Below, piece after piece: positions 42,096 to 50,006 of a stretch of 50,985 nucleotides of DNA (its first letter is position 1; every line of letters begins with the position of its first letter). The notes beneath the pieces are model-generated. The model saw nothing but the letters and a program-made list of their open reading frames with translations. It did no database searches and was not told where the DNA came from. The position numbers were made by a program, and so were the translations under genes. The stretch comes from Halosimplex carlsbadense 2-9-1 (GTDB lineage: Archaea; Halobacteriota; Halobacteria; Halobacteriales; Haloarculaceae), in the NCBI RefSeq assembly GCF_000337455.1, contig NZ_AOIU01000024.1, positions 1 through 50,985 of the forward strand, given 5' to 3'.

Positions 42096-42131
42096 GCCGC
42101 GATTTTCTCGCGGCGCCCGGGTCGAACCCGG
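42096..42131 (+). promoter_or_regulatory. Paired hairpins in the rpl7ae leader
   Basis: gccgcga (42096-42102) pairs with tcgcggc (42108-42114). Directly after it, ccgggt (42117-42122) pairs with acccgg (42126-42131). The two adjacent stems lie 45-80 bases before the rpl7ae start. L7Ae binds kink-turns, and archaeal L7Ae is known to repress its own mRNA by leader binding, so this is a candidate site, though I could not draw a canonical GA-paired kink-turn. Confidence 0.4.
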
Positions 42132-42175
42132 ACCGGCGGGGGAGCGCGAGCCCACGCGCGGGAGGTGATCCACAA

Positions 42176-42538
42176 ATGCCAGTATACGTAGATTTCGACG
42201 TGCCCGCGGACCTCGAAGACGACGCGCTCGAGGCCCTCGAGGTCGCACGAGACACAGGCACCGTGAAGAAAGGAACCAACGAGACGACCAAGGCCGTCGA
42301 GCGCGGCAACGCGGAACTCGTCTTCGTCGCCGAGGACGTCCAGCCCGAGGAGATCGTCATGCACCTCCCGGAGCTGGCCGACGAGAAGGACATCCCGTTC
42401 GTCTTCATCGGCACGCAGGACGAGGTCGGGCACGCTGCCGGTCTCGAAGTCGGTAGCGCGGCCGCCGCCGTCGTCGACGCGGGCGACGCCCAGGACGACG
42501 TCGACGACATCGCCAGCAAGGTCGAGGAACTGCGGTAG
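42176..42538 (+). CDS. rpl7ae: Ribosomal protein eL8 / L7Ae (kink-turn binding)
   Basis: A 120-residue multifunctional RNA-binding protein: a 50S protein and a component of C/D and H/ACA sRNPs and of RNase P in archaea. The family core is [28 protein letters not shown], followed by [21 protein letters not shown] and the [12 protein letters not shown] stretch. First gene of the L7Ae-S28e-L24e-Ndk operon. Confidence 0.97.
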   Translation: MPVYVDFDVPADLEDDALEALEVARDTGTVKKGTNETTKAVERGNAELVFVAEDVQPEEIVMHLPELADEKDIPFVFIGTQDEVGHAAGLEVGSAAAAVVDAGDAQDDVDDIASKVEELR

Positions 42539-42548
42539 GTGACCCGGT

Positions 42549-42779
42549 ATGTCTGCTGAAGAATCCGACGGAAACGGCGGTTCCACGGCCGCCGAAGTCA
42601 TCGAAGTCGTGGGCCGCACGGGGATGCACGGCGAGGCCATGCAGGTCAAGTGCCGGATCCGCGGCGGCGAGAACCAGGGCCGCATCATCACGCGAAACGT
42701 CCTCGGGCCGGTCCGGGAGGGCGACGTGCTCCAGCTCCGCGAGACCGCGCGCGAGGCCGACCAGATCGGAGGCCAATAA
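42549..42779 (+). CDS. rps28e: Ribosomal protein eS28
   Basis: A 76-residue small-subunit protein. The first 12 residues are an acidic/Gly extension; the OB-fold core [48 protein letters not shown] follows, with the family's READQI-like end. Ten bases after rpl7ae; the stop overlaps the L24e start by one base (taatg). Confidence 0.96.
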   Translation: MSAEESDGNGGSTAAEVIEVVGRTGMHGEAMQVKCRIRGGENQGRIITRNVLGPVREGDVLQLRETAREADQIGGQ

Positions 42780-43147
42780 TGCCACGAACGCGCGAATGTG
42801 ACTACTGCGGCACCGACATCGAGCCCGGGACGGGCACCATGTTCGTCCGCACCAACGGCTCGACCATCCACTACTGCTCCTCGAAGTGCGAGAAGAACGC
42901 CAACCTCGGTCGCGAATCGCGCGACCTCGAATGGGCGGGCGAGGAGGAGGACGCCGCGGAGTCCGACGAGGACGAGCCGGCCGCCGAACCGGAGCCCGAG
43001 CCCGAAGTCGAGGAAAGTTCCGAGGCCGACGGTGACGAGGCTGACTCCGACGAGGACGAGTCGGAAGCGGAAGCCGACACCGATGCCGACGAAGCGGCGG
43101 ACGCCGACGAGTCCGACGCCGACGAAGAGGAGGCCGAGGCCCAATGA
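42779..43147 (+). CDS. rpl24e: Ribosomal protein eL24 with long acidic tail
   Basis: A 122-residue protein, about twice the usual archaeal L24e length of near 60. The first 55 residues are the conserved zinc-binding core: CDYCG (Cys7, Cys10) and YCSSKC (Cys33, Cys37), with [13 protein letters not shown] at its end. From about residue 56 the chain is almost purely acidic (Glu, Asp, Ala, Pro, Ser) to the stop. The tail is in frame and overlaps ndk by 4 bases. It could be disordered and shield the ribosome surface, or be a fused acidic domain gained in this lineage. Confidence 0.93.
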   Translation: MPRTRECDYCGTDIEPGTGTMFVRTNGSTIHYCSSKCEKNANLGRESRDLEWAGEEEDAAESDEDEPAAEPEPEPEVEESSEADGDEADSDEDESEAEADTDADEAADADESDADEEEAEAQ

Positions 43148-43623
43148 GCCACCACGACGAGCGCACGTTCGTGATGGCCAAGCCCGACGCCGTTCAGCGC
43201 GGACTCACCGGCGAGATCGTCACTCGCCTGGAGGAGCGCGGGCTGAAGCTCGTCGGCGCGAAGTTCATGCAGATCGACCAGAAGCTCGCCGAGCAGCACT
43301 ACGGCGAGCACGCGGACAAGCCCTTCTTCGACGAGCTCGTCGAGTTCATCACCAGCGGTCCGGTGATGGCGATGGTCTGGCAGGGCGCCGACGCGACCCG
43401 CCAGGTCCGTCAGATGATGGGCGCGACCGACCCCGCCGACGCCGCACCCGGCACCATCCGCGGCGACTACGGTCTCGACCTCGGTCAGAACATCATCCAC
43501 GGTTCCGACCACGAGGACGAGGGCGCCAACGAGCGCGAGATCGAGCTGTTCTTCGACGAGGACGAACTCGTCGAGTACGAGCGCTCGGACGAGCCCTGGG
43601 TCTACGAAGACGAAGACCACTGA
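43144..43623 (+). CDS. ndk: Nucleoside diphosphate kinase
   Basis: A 159-residue enzyme equilibrating NTP pools. [26 protein letters not shown] opens the ferredoxin-like fold; the catalytic His lies in [18 protein letters not shown]. Extra acidic residues are present in the tail (EDEDH). The end of the operon is followed by a 9-base perfect inverted repeat. Confidence 0.97.
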   Translation: MSHHDERTFVMAKPDAVQRGLTGEIVTRLEERGLKLVGAKFMQIDQKLAEQHYGEHADKPFFDELVEFITSGPVMAMVWQGADATRQVRQMMGATDPADAAPGTIRGDYGLDLGQNIIHGSDHEDEGANEREIELFFDEDELVEYERSDEPWVYEDEDH

Positions 43624-43660
43624 GCCGCTGAGTCCCCGCTTTTCGGCCGTCGCTGCGCAC

Positions 43661-43681
43661 GTCGACCGGGCTCCGGTCGAC
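43661..43681. terminator. Perfect hairpin after ndk
   Basis: gtcgaccgg (43661-43669) and ccggtcgac (43673-43681) are perfect inverted copies with a three-base loop gct. It lies 40 bases after the ndk stop. No T run follows, so its role in termination is only a suggestion. Confidence 0.4.
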
Positions 43682-43751
43682 TTCGCTTCTCGCTCGCGAG
43701 TCTCATCCCTGTTCGCACGTCGCTGGCCGCGAGTCGTGACAGCGTCGGCGT

Positions 43752-43760
43752 AGCTTTTTG
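43752..43760 (+). promoter_or_regulatory. TATA-like element for the 76-residue zinc protein
   Basis: agctttttg is 24-32 bases before the ATG at 43784. Confidence 0.5.
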
Positions 43761-43783
43761 ACGGGTCGGCCGCACCACCCGCC

Positions 43784-44014
43784 ATGGACGAGATCGCCGA
43801 GGACGTGCTGTCGACGCCGCCCGACGCCGACGAGGAGTGTTCGGTCTGTGGCGAGTCGATCCCGATCGAGGACGGTGTGGTCCCGCCTGCGGGCGAGGAG
43901 TACGCCGTGCTTCGGGCCGCCGACCCACAGAGCGCCGGCGTGATGACCGAGCGGTGGGTCCATCGCGAGTGTCTCCGGACGTATCTGAAGGAGTCGGGAG
44001 CGGACGAGCGGTGA
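43784..44014 (+). CDS. Small zinc-binding hypothetical, 76 residues
   Basis: A 76-residue acidic protein with a CSVCGESIPIEDG pair (Cys19, Cys22) and a distal HREC (about His60 and Cys63), together fit for one zinc ion. The pattern CxxC plus HxxC with an intervening loop GEEYAVLR resembles the short zinc-finger proteins of haloarchaea. Monocistronic, with its own TATA box. Function unknown; it could be a regulator or a protein-protein adaptor. Confidence 0.72.
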   Translation: MDEIAEDVLSTPPDADEECSVCGESIPIEDGVVPPAGEEYAVLRAADPQSAGVMTERWVHRECLRTYLKESGADER

Positions 44015-44104
44015 CGAGTCCGACGGCGCGGTGACAGCCTTCCGGGAGTCGACGGTAGCGACGCTCTCAGTTGTCCCGGTGGCCGAGACGGGGTGATCGG
44101 GTGG

Positions 44105-44124
44105 CGTCCGACGCCCGTCGGACG
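44105..44124. promoter_or_regulatory. Inverted repeat before the APH-type kinase gene
   Basis: cgtccgac (44105-44112) and gtcggacg (44117-44124) form an 8-base perfect inverted repeat with loop gccc, about 20 bases upstream of the TATA element. It could be a dimeric-regulator operator. Confidence 0.35.
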
Positions 44125-44144
44125 TACGGCTTCGCCGCAGGTGA

Positions 44145-44153
44145 TACATTTTT
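44145..44153 (+). promoter_or_regulatory. TATA element for the APH-type kinase gene
   Basis: tacattttt lies 26-34 bases before the GTG at 44179 and supports this non-ATG start. Confidence 0.5.
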
Positions 44154-44178
44154 CTCACCCCCAGATCAATAGAGTGGC

Positions 44179-45192
44179 GTGCAGACGACATCGGCCGCAG
44201 ATATCGAAGCCGTCCTCGACGAGTCCGGGCCGGACTACGAGGAGTTCAGCTACGAAGCGGCCACCGGTGGGACCCGTGCCGACGTGTACATGGTCACGCT
44301 CGTCTATCGGGGCAACGAGTACGAGGTGGTCGTCAAGTTCGAACCGCCGGGCGACGACCGGTTCGCGGTCGAGCCGAAGCTCCACGAGTACGTCGCCGAC
44401 CGAACCGAGATCCCGATCCCGCGCATTCTCGTCTTCAAGCAGGAGCCCGAGCGGGCGGTGCCACCCTACTTCGTCACCGAGCGGGTGCGCGGCGACAACC
44501 TCGCCGACCAGTACGGCGCGATGGACCAGAGTCACTGGGAGCGGGTCATCGAGCAGGTCGGGTCGATCATGGGCGACCTGCACTCGGAGATCGCCTTCGA
44601 GGCGTTCGGTCGGCTGATGCTCTACGACGACCGGATCACGATCCGCAACTGGCGGGGCAACTGGCGGGAGTACTTCGGCGACCTGACCCGCTCGCACATC
44701 GAACGTCTCGACGGGACGCCCTTCGAGGGGATGCAGTCGCGGGCGCGTGACGCCATCGAGGACACCCTCCCGCTGGTCCCCGAGGACGGGATGCCCCGGC
44801 TCGTCCACGACGATATGCAGCCGACGAACCTCCTCTGTATGCTCGACGAACCGGACCCGGTCACCGCGGTCCTTGACTGGCAGGACACGCTGGCGGCCCA
44901 CCGCGACTACCAGCTCGCCCAGTCGGAGTTCCTCTACATCGACTCGACGTTCGACGACCCGGAGGTGTGCGAACGACTGCGCGAGCAGCTCTACGAGGGC
45001 TACCGGACCCACACGGAGTTCGACCCCGGCGAGACTTACGAGCGGACCAAACCGGTCTACCAGCTGTCGACGCTCCTGTGGCGGATGACCGGCTTCGACG
45101 ACGCCTTCGCCGAAGACGACCTGGGCCGCGCCCGCGCGGAGTTCCAGTACCGCCAGCAGTTCGACCGCCTGCTGGCCGAACTCCCGCGGTGA
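44179..45192 (+). CDS. Aminoglycoside phosphotransferase (APH)-family kinase
   Basis: A 337-residue protein starting at GTG 44179. The N-lobe has EYEVVVKFEPPGDD with the conserved Lys, and a hinge around RAVPPYFVTERVRGDNL. The Brenner motif is HDDMQPTN at 210-217 (His210, Asp212, Asn217), and the metal-binding DWQD motif follows near 236. APH-fold proteins phosphorylate antibiotics, sugars or other small molecules, and haloarchaeal members have no proven substrate. The DNA composition matches the neighbourhood. Drug resistance should not be assumed. Confidence 0.85.
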   Translation: MQTTSAADIEAVLDESGPDYEEFSYEAATGGTRADVYMVTLVYRGNEYEVVVKFEPPGDDRFAVEPKLHEYVADRTEIPIPRILVFKQEPERAVPPYFVTERVRGDNLADQYGAMDQSHWERVIEQVGSIMGDLHSEIAFEAFGRLMLYDDRITIRNWRGNWREYFGDLTRSHIERLDGTPFEGMQSRARDAIEDTLPLVPEDGMPRLVHDDMQPTNLLCMLDEPDPVTAVLDWQDTLAAHRDYQLAQSEFLYIDSTFDDPEVCERLREQLYEGYRTHTEFDPGETYERTKPVYQLSTLLWRMTGFDDAFAEDDLGRARAEFQYRQQFDRLLAELPR

Positions 45193-45541
45193 CGGTCCCG
45201 CGCGCCGTCCCGTCGATCCGACATCTCCCCATCCGGCGCGAACGAACCTGTCTGACTGGAGACCTGTTTCCCGTAACGAAGTTGTTAAGTTGTCGCTCTA
45301 CGGACCCCTCGGCAGGATGCGCTCCGTGTCGTCCCCGCCGACCGGTCTCGACGGCCCCGTCCAGCTGCGGGAGCGAGTCCGTCGCGTGCGTCGGTCGTGA
45401 TGCCCGGTGTCGCAGTCCCGGCCCCGATCGCCCAGTCGCCCTGGCCCCGGACGGGTCCGGTCGCCGTCGCGGTCCGCCGATGAACCGTCGCTCGCGCCCC
45501 CGCATCGAGTCGCCAGTCGCGAACCACACCTCCCCCGACCA
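45193..45541. other. Spacer and long leader before the CARDB-type gene
   Basis: A 349-base stretch. An AT element, ttgttaagt (45282-45290), is a plausible promoter for the following operon, leaving a leader of about 230 bases. Open frames through the region are shadows of the GC bias; no RNA gene was found. Confidence 0.4.
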
Positions 45542-47341
45542 ATGAATCGAACCAAGACAGTAGCACTCGTAGTCCTGATCGCAGTCGCATCGCTTCCGGC
45601 CGTCGCGGCCGCTACCAGTGTCAACGTGACCATCTCGTCGGTCGACGTGAGCCCGGCCGAGCCGGTCCCCGGCGACGAGGTCACGATCGAACCGACGATC
45701 GAGAACTTCGACAGCAGCTCCGCGGGGTACTTCCTCGACCGCGTGCGAGTCATCGAGGCCGACGACGGGCCCGACCCGAAGGAGTACGCCGAGGTGAAGA
45801 ACATCGGGACGCTCCCGGCCGGCTCCGACCGGTCGGTTCCGCTGTCGATGTCGTTCGACGAGCCCGGTACGTACGACCTGCAGGTCAACGTCTCCGGTCG
45901 CGACACCGACCAGAACCGTGTGACGCGGCTGAGTTACCCGGTGTCGATCACCGTCGAGGAGCGGTACCCGCAACTCGACATCGACGCCGACGACTCCGTG
46001 GCGGGCGTCCGCGCGGACGGTTCGGTCACCGTCGCCAACAGCCTGTCGAGCCCCATCGAGAGCGTCGAACTCACCGTCGGCGGTGAGAACGTCACCGTCA
46101 CCAACCGCCGGGAAGTGCTGGCGACGGTCAGAAGCAACGCCTCCCGCTCCGTCGAGTTCGACTACCGCGCGGACGACCCGGGCCGCCATCGGGTGACCGC
46201 GACGCTGACCTACACGACCGCCGGCGGCGTGACGGACACGGTCACCGACACGGTGACGGTCCGGACGGAGACCGAACGGCCGCAGCTCGACATCGATACC
46301 AACACCTCGATCGCCGGGCTGGAGTCCGACGGCACCGTCACGGTCGCCAACGGGCTCGGCGCGGCGGTGACCAACGCCGAGCTGACGGTCGCCGGCGACG
46401 GCGTCACCGTCCGCAACGGCCGCTCGGTGTTCACCCGGATCGCCGACGGCGAGTCGACCACGGCGGCCTTCGACTTCCGGCCCTCGGCCGCCGGCGACCA
46501 CGAGGTGACCGCGACGTTCGCCTACTCGACACCGGGCGGGGCGACCCGGACCGTCACGGAGACGGTCTCCCTCCAGGCCGACCCGCTGCGCGACAGCGTC
46601 GCGCTCGACCTGAGCACTCGACAGGGTGGCAACTCCCAGGCGGTGACGGTGTCGGTACTCAACGGCGGTAACGCGCCCATCTCGAACGTCAGCGTACGCG
46701 CAACCTCGCCGAACGCGACGGTGGGTCGGGCGCTCGTCGACCGCGTCGCCGCGGGCGAGTCCCGAACCGTCCGGCTGAACGCGACGCTGTCCGGTGACCG
46801 CGCGGCGGTCGACGTGGTGGCAACCTACGACGTGGCCCGCCAGCGCGGCGAGGCCGCGGCGTCGACGGCGCTCACCCAGACGCCGGGCACTATCGGCCTG
46901 ACCGGGCTGGAGGTCGTCCCCGACGGCGGGCGGCTCCGCGTCTCCGGCAGCGCGAGCAACCTCGGGACGACCGACGCCCAGAGCGTGCTCGTCAGCGTCG
47001 TCGACACCGAAGCGGTGACGCCGACCGCGCCCAACCGCGAGTACTTCGTCGGGACCGTCCCCGCGAGCGACTTCGTCTCCTTCGACGTGTACGCGACGGC
47101 GACGGGCAACGTCTCGACAGTTCCGCTGGAAGTCGAGTATCTCGTCGACGGCCAGCGCGTCACCCGCACCGTCGAGGCCGACGCTGCCGCCGCCAGCCGC
47201 GCGCTCGCCGCCGGCCCCGACGTGGATCCGAACTCGACCGGCGGCGGCTCCCTCCTCCCGCTGGTCGTCGGTACCGTCGTGGTGATCGCCGTCCTCGCCG
47301 TGGGCGTCCGCGCCTGGAGGACGAGACGTGGCGGTGATTGA
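45542..47341 (+). CDS. Secreted CARDB-like repeat protein with C-terminal membrane anchor
   Basis: A 599-residue surface protein. A signal peptide lies at residues 1-24 (KTVALVVLIAVASLPAVAAA). The exterior part has at least four beta-sandwich repeats, each starting with a phrase like PQLDIDxD/T and ending in T-V-T-x-T: around 25-140, 140-235, 240-335, 340-430, then a final domain to about 560. A transmembrane helix is at about 570-590 (LLPLVVGTVVVIAVLAVGV), with a basic cytosolic tail (RAWRTRRGGD). The frame overlaps the ABC ATPase start by 14 bases, so it is part of the transporter system, perhaps as a periplasmic-like adaptor analogous to MacA or an S-layer contact. Confidence 0.85.
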   Translation: MNRTKTVALVVLIAVASLPAVAAATSVNVTISSVDVSPAEPVPGDEVTIEPTIENFDSSSAGYFLDRVRVIEADDGPDPKEYAEVKNIGTLPAGSDRSVPLSMSFDEPGTYDLQVNVSGRDTDQNRVTRLSYPVSITVEERYPQLDIDADDSVAGVRADGSVTVANSLSSPIESVELTVGGENVTVTNRREVLATVRSNASRSVEFDYRADDPGRHRVTATLTYTTAGGVTDTVTDTVTVRTETERPQLDIDTNTSIAGLESDGTVTVANGLGAAVTNAELTVAGDGVTVRNGRSVFTRIADGESTTAAFDFRPSAAGDHEVTATFAYSTPGGATRTVTETVSLQADPLRDSVALDLSTRQGGNSQAVTVSVLNGGNAPISNVSVRATSPNATVGRALVDRVAAGESRTVRLNATLSGDRAAVDVVATYDVARQRGEAAASTALTQTPGTIGLTGLEVVPDGGRLRVSGSASNLGTTDAQSVLVSVVDTEAVTPTAPNREYFVGTVPASDFVSFDVYATATGNVSTVPLEVEYLVDGQRVTRTVEADAAAASRALAAGPDVDPNSTGGGSLLPLVVGTVVVIAVLAVGVRAWRTRRGGD

Positions 47342-48116
47342 GACCCGGGGCGCCGTCAAGCGCTACCGGACCGGCGGGGAGACCCTGGAGGCCCTGAAAG
47401 GGATCGACTTCGCCGTCGAACCCGGGGAGTTCGTCTCCATCATGGGACCCAGCGGGAGCGGCAAGACCACGCTGCTCAACCTGCTCGGCCTGCTCGACGA
47501 CCCCAGCGAGGGCGAGGTCCTGCTCGACGGCGAGGACGTGACCGGCCTCTCCGACCGCGAGCAGACCGCCGCACGCAAGCGGACCATCGGCTTCGTCTTC
47601 CAGAACTTCTACCTCATCCCGACGCTGACCGCGAGGGAGAACGTCGAGGTGCCCGCGCTCTTCGACCACGACCCGACCGTCGAGGAGCGGTCGGTCGACC
47701 TGCTCGAGCGGATGGGACTGGGCGACCGGCTGGACCACAAACCCGACGAACTCTCCGGCGGCCAGAAACAGCGGGTCGCCATCGCGCGCTCGCTCATCAA
47801 CGAGCCCCGGCTCCTGTTGGCCGACGAGCCGACGGGGAACCTCGACCGCGAGACCGGCCGGCAGATCTTGGAGGAGTTCGTCGAGATCACCGAACGGGAC
47901 GTGGCCGTCATCGCCGTCACCCACGACGAACTCGTCAACGAGTACGTCGACCGCACGGTGGAACTCGTCGACGGCTACATGGGCTCGGACGTGCCGACCG
48001 GTGCCTACGGGAAACCGGCGGGCGGCCCCGCCGAAACCGCCGACCCGGACCCGGACCCGGGCGCCGGCGCGGTCGGTTCGGTCGACGAAGGCGACCCGGG
48101 GAGTGGTGAGCCGTGA
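47328..48116 (+). CDS. ABC transporter ATPase (MacB/LolD type)
   Basis: A 262-residue nucleotide-binding protein from GTG 47328 (a second GTG at 47334 is possible). Walker A is GPSGSGKTTLLN near residue 42, the Q-loop FVFQNFYLIPTLTARENVE, the signature motif LSGGQKQRVAIARS, Walker B LLLADEPTGNLD, and the H-loop VTHD. The acidic Pro/Asp tail (about 225-262) is unusual for the family. It powers the permease encoded downstream. Confidence 0.94.
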   Translation: MAVIETRGAVKRYRTGGETLEALKGIDFAVEPGEFVSIMGPSGSGKTTLLNLLGLLDDPSEGEVLLDGEDVTGLSDREQTAARKRTIGFVFQNFYLIPTLTARENVEVPALFDHDPTVEERSVDLLERMGLGDRLDHKPDELSGGQKQRVAIARSLINEPRLLLADEPTGNLDRETGRQILEEFVEITERDVAVIAVTHDELVNEYVDRTVELVDGYMGSDVPTGAYGKPAGGPAETADPDPDPGAGAVGSVDEGDPGSGEP

Positions 48117-49261
48117 TGGGCTGGCTGCGCCGGCGGTTCCCCGCCCTGCTGATGGCCCGGCGCAACATCGGACGGACGAAGGTCCGCTCGGTGCTGGCGG
48201 CGCTGGGCATCGTCATCGGCGTCATCGCTATCGCGTCACTCGGGATGTTCGGGCTGACGCTGCGCTACCAGCTCACCGAGAACCTCGGCGACATCGGCAA
48301 CCAGGTCATGGTCACCCCGGCCGACTCGTCTGGGGCGCCCGGGGCGCTCACCGAGCGAGACCTCCGGCAGGTCGAGTCGCTCGCGGGGTCCGGCGCCACG
48401 GTCGCGCCCGCGGTCCAGCGGTTCACCACCGTCTCCTACGGCAGGGGGGCCGGCGAGACCAGGGCGGTGATGGGGATCGACCAGCCGGGCAAGCTGTTCG
48501 AGGCCCGCGAGGGGTCGATCCCCGAACCCTACCGGAGCGGCGCACTGATCGGGCCGAACCTCGCTGACCAGCGCGATCTGGGCCCCGGCGACACGATCAC
48601 GGTCAACGGCTCGACCGAGCGGGTCGTCGCCGTCCTCTCGCCGAGCCAGGGCTTCGGGTTCACCGACCCGAGCGACCAGATCGTCCTGCCGACCCGGACG
48701 TTCGACAGCCGCGGCTACGACACGATCACCGTCACCGAGACCGACAGCACCGCCGCCAACGCCACCGCGGTGGCGATCCGCGCGCAGTTGAACGACCGGC
48801 GCGAGCGGGTGTCCGTCCAGGACTTCTCCGGCGTCGCCGACCAGATCGGCCAGTCGTTCCAGGCCGTGAACCTCTTTCTCATCGGGATCGGCTCCATCTC
48901 CCTGCTGGTCGCCGGCGTCAGCATCCTGAACGTGATGCTGATGAGTGCCGTCGAGCGCCGCCAGGAGATCGGCGTGTTGCGCGCCGTCGGCTTCCAGAAA
49001 CGCGACGTGCTGAAGATCATGCTCTCGGAGGCGGTCCTGCTGGGGATCGTCGGCGGCCTCGCCGGCGCCGGCTTCTCCATCGTCGCCGGGATGGCTCTCA
49101 ACCACTTCGTCGTCGGCGACGCGAGCCTCGTTTTCCGTCCCGGGAACTTCGTTTACATCGGCCTCGCGTTCGCCTTCGGCGTCGGGACGAGCCTCCTCAG
49201 CGGGCTCTATCCGGCGTGGAAGGCCGCCAACGAACGCCCCGTCGAAGCGCTGCGGGGCTAA
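48116..49261 (+). CDS. ABC transporter permease (FtsX/MacB type)
   Basis: A 381-residue permease. One membrane helix near the start (VLAALGIVIGVIAIASLG) precedes a long extracellular MacB-PCD-like domain (about 50-240), and three helices follow near the C-terminus, with NVMLMSAVERRQEIGVLRAVGFQKRDVLK and the end LYPAWKAANERPVEALRG as the FtsX signatures. The ATG at 48116 overlaps the ATPase stop by one base; a GTG at 48113 is the alternative. With the upstream ATPase and the CARDB-like protein it forms a three-part export or mechanotransmission system; the cargo is unknown. Confidence 0.94.
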   Translation: MGWLRRRFPALLMARRNIGRTKVRSVLAALGIVIGVIAIASLGMFGLTLRYQLTENLGDIGNQVMVTPADSSGAPGALTERDLRQVESLAGSGATVAPAVQRFTTVSYGRGAGETRAVMGIDQPGKLFEAREGSIPEPYRSGALIGPNLADQRDLGPGDTITVNGSTERVVAVLSPSQGFGFTDPSDQIVLPTRTFDSRGYDTITVTETDSTAANATAVAIRAQLNDRRERVSVQDFSGVADQIGQSFQAVNLFLIGIGSISLLVAGVSILNVMLMSAVERRQEIGVLRAVGFQKRDVLKIMLSEAVLLGIVGGLAGAGFSIVAGMALNHFVVGDASLVFRPGNFVYIGLAFAFGVGTSLLSGLYPAWKAANERPVEALRG

Positions 49262-49309
49262 AAACTGTCGCCGTACCCGATTTTCCGCCCGCCGTCCGCG
49301 CCCCGTCGC

Positions 49310-49819
49310 TCAGTCCGCGTTGACCGTCAGCCGCGGGCTCGCGCGGTCGACCGTCACCGCCGCGAACTGCTCGAACCAGTCGGACTCACCGGATTCGAAG
49401 GCGTCCAGGCAGTCCTGAACGGTGAAGTTGATCTCGCCGGTCCCGTCGGCGCAGGGGAACACGGCCTGCAGGTCGCTGCCCTCGTAGACGGCGAGCGACG
49501 CCATCGGGAAGACGACCACGTCGTGGACCGCGTCGCTGCCGATGTACGAGCGCTGACGGCGCTCGAAGGCCGGTTCGAGCCGGTAGCCGTTCTCGCCCGC
49601 CCACTCGCCGAACTCGTCGTAGGTGGCCAGCGCCGCGTCGCGGCTGTCCTGCTCGGGCGTCCGGATGCGTTGCCAGGAGGCGTCGACCTCGGTGTCGGTG
49701 ACGACGCCCTCGGCTTCCAGGTCCTCGACCCGTGCGAGGATCCGCTGCTGGCGGTCGTAGCTGCCGTACGTGTCCCCGCGGAGGTAGAGTTCGATCCGGT
49801 GGTCGGCTGTGTCCGTCAT
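49310..49819 (-). CDS. Haloarchaeal hypothetical, 169 residues
   Basis: A soluble acidic protein: an RNA-binding-like or ferredoxin-like start (HRIELYLRGDTYGSYDRQQRILARVEDLEAEGVV), a central basic helix (ELALATYDEF-type segment with EWAGENGYRLEPAFERRQ) and a domain with VVVFPMASLAVYEGSDLQAVFPC. Cys residues near the C-terminus (PCADG and DCLDA) do not form a clear zinc site. The family is conserved-looking but I cannot name its activity. GTG 49831 would add four residues; ATG 49819 is chosen. A palindrome lies about 70 bases upstream. Confidence 0.7.
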   Translation of the reverse strand: MTDTADHRIELYLRGDTYGSYDRQQRILARVEDLEAEGVVTDTEVDASWQRIRTPEQDSRDAALATYDEFGEWAGENGYRLEPAFERRQRSYIGSDAVHDVVVFPMASLAVYEGSDLQAVFPCADGTGEINFTVQDCLDAFESGESDWFEQFAAVTVDRASPRLTVNAD

Positions 49820-49888
49820 GGGTTCTGTCACTTGATCGATCCCTCGGGTGGCCCCCTGAAAACGCTTTCCGCCCTATGCCTTCGAGGG

Positions 49889-49906
49889 ACTTTAGGGACC
49901 TAAAGT
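49889..49906. promoter_or_regulatory. Palindrome in the promoter region of the 169-residue gene
   Basis: actttagg (49889-49896) and cctaaagt (49899-49906) are perfect inverted copies around ga. The site is 70-87 bases upstream of the minus-strand ATG at 49819, and downstream of the metE-type gene's stop. Possible operator or hairpin terminator. Confidence 0.4.
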
Positions 49907-50006
49907 GAGTCGCGTTGACGCCGTTCCCGCGGGTTGAGTCCCGGTTCCGTACGAACCGCCTGCGGGCCGCCGGGACCTCCCGACGGCTGGAACGGCGGAG
50001 CCGCGT

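Larger units (their letters stand above)
41662..42175. other. Divergent region between tmcA and rpl7ae, largely unexplained
   Basis: About 25 bases beyond tmcA lies its own TATA-like patch, and the rpl7ae promoter is at 42020-42029. The 300 or so bases in between are GC-rich, with several short self-complementary patches. I looked for RNase P RNA (GAGGAAAGTC-type motif), SRP RNA (GNAR loop) and C/D box pairs and found none. The DNA is either a long regulatory spacer or an unrecognised non-coding RNA. Confidence 0.4.

Noticed and set aside
39469..42168. 899-residue plus-strand frame antisense to tmcA
   Set aside because: Shadow of the GC-rich tmcA codons; tmcA has complete catalytic motifs on the other strand.
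42061..42175. tRNA-like or C/D box RNA just upstream of rpl7ae
   Set aside because: The arm ccgggt/acccgg resembles a T arm, but the loop size is wrong and no acceptor stem or D box partner exists. Only a hairpin leader is supported.
44179..45192. Acquired antibiotic-resistance gene
   Set aside because: The APH fold is shared by many metabolic kinases, and the composition is the same as its surroundings; no mobile element is nearby.
44861..47359. 832-residue minus-strand frame over the APH and CARDB-type genes
   Set aside because: It crosses two convincing genes on the other strand and has no recognisable features.
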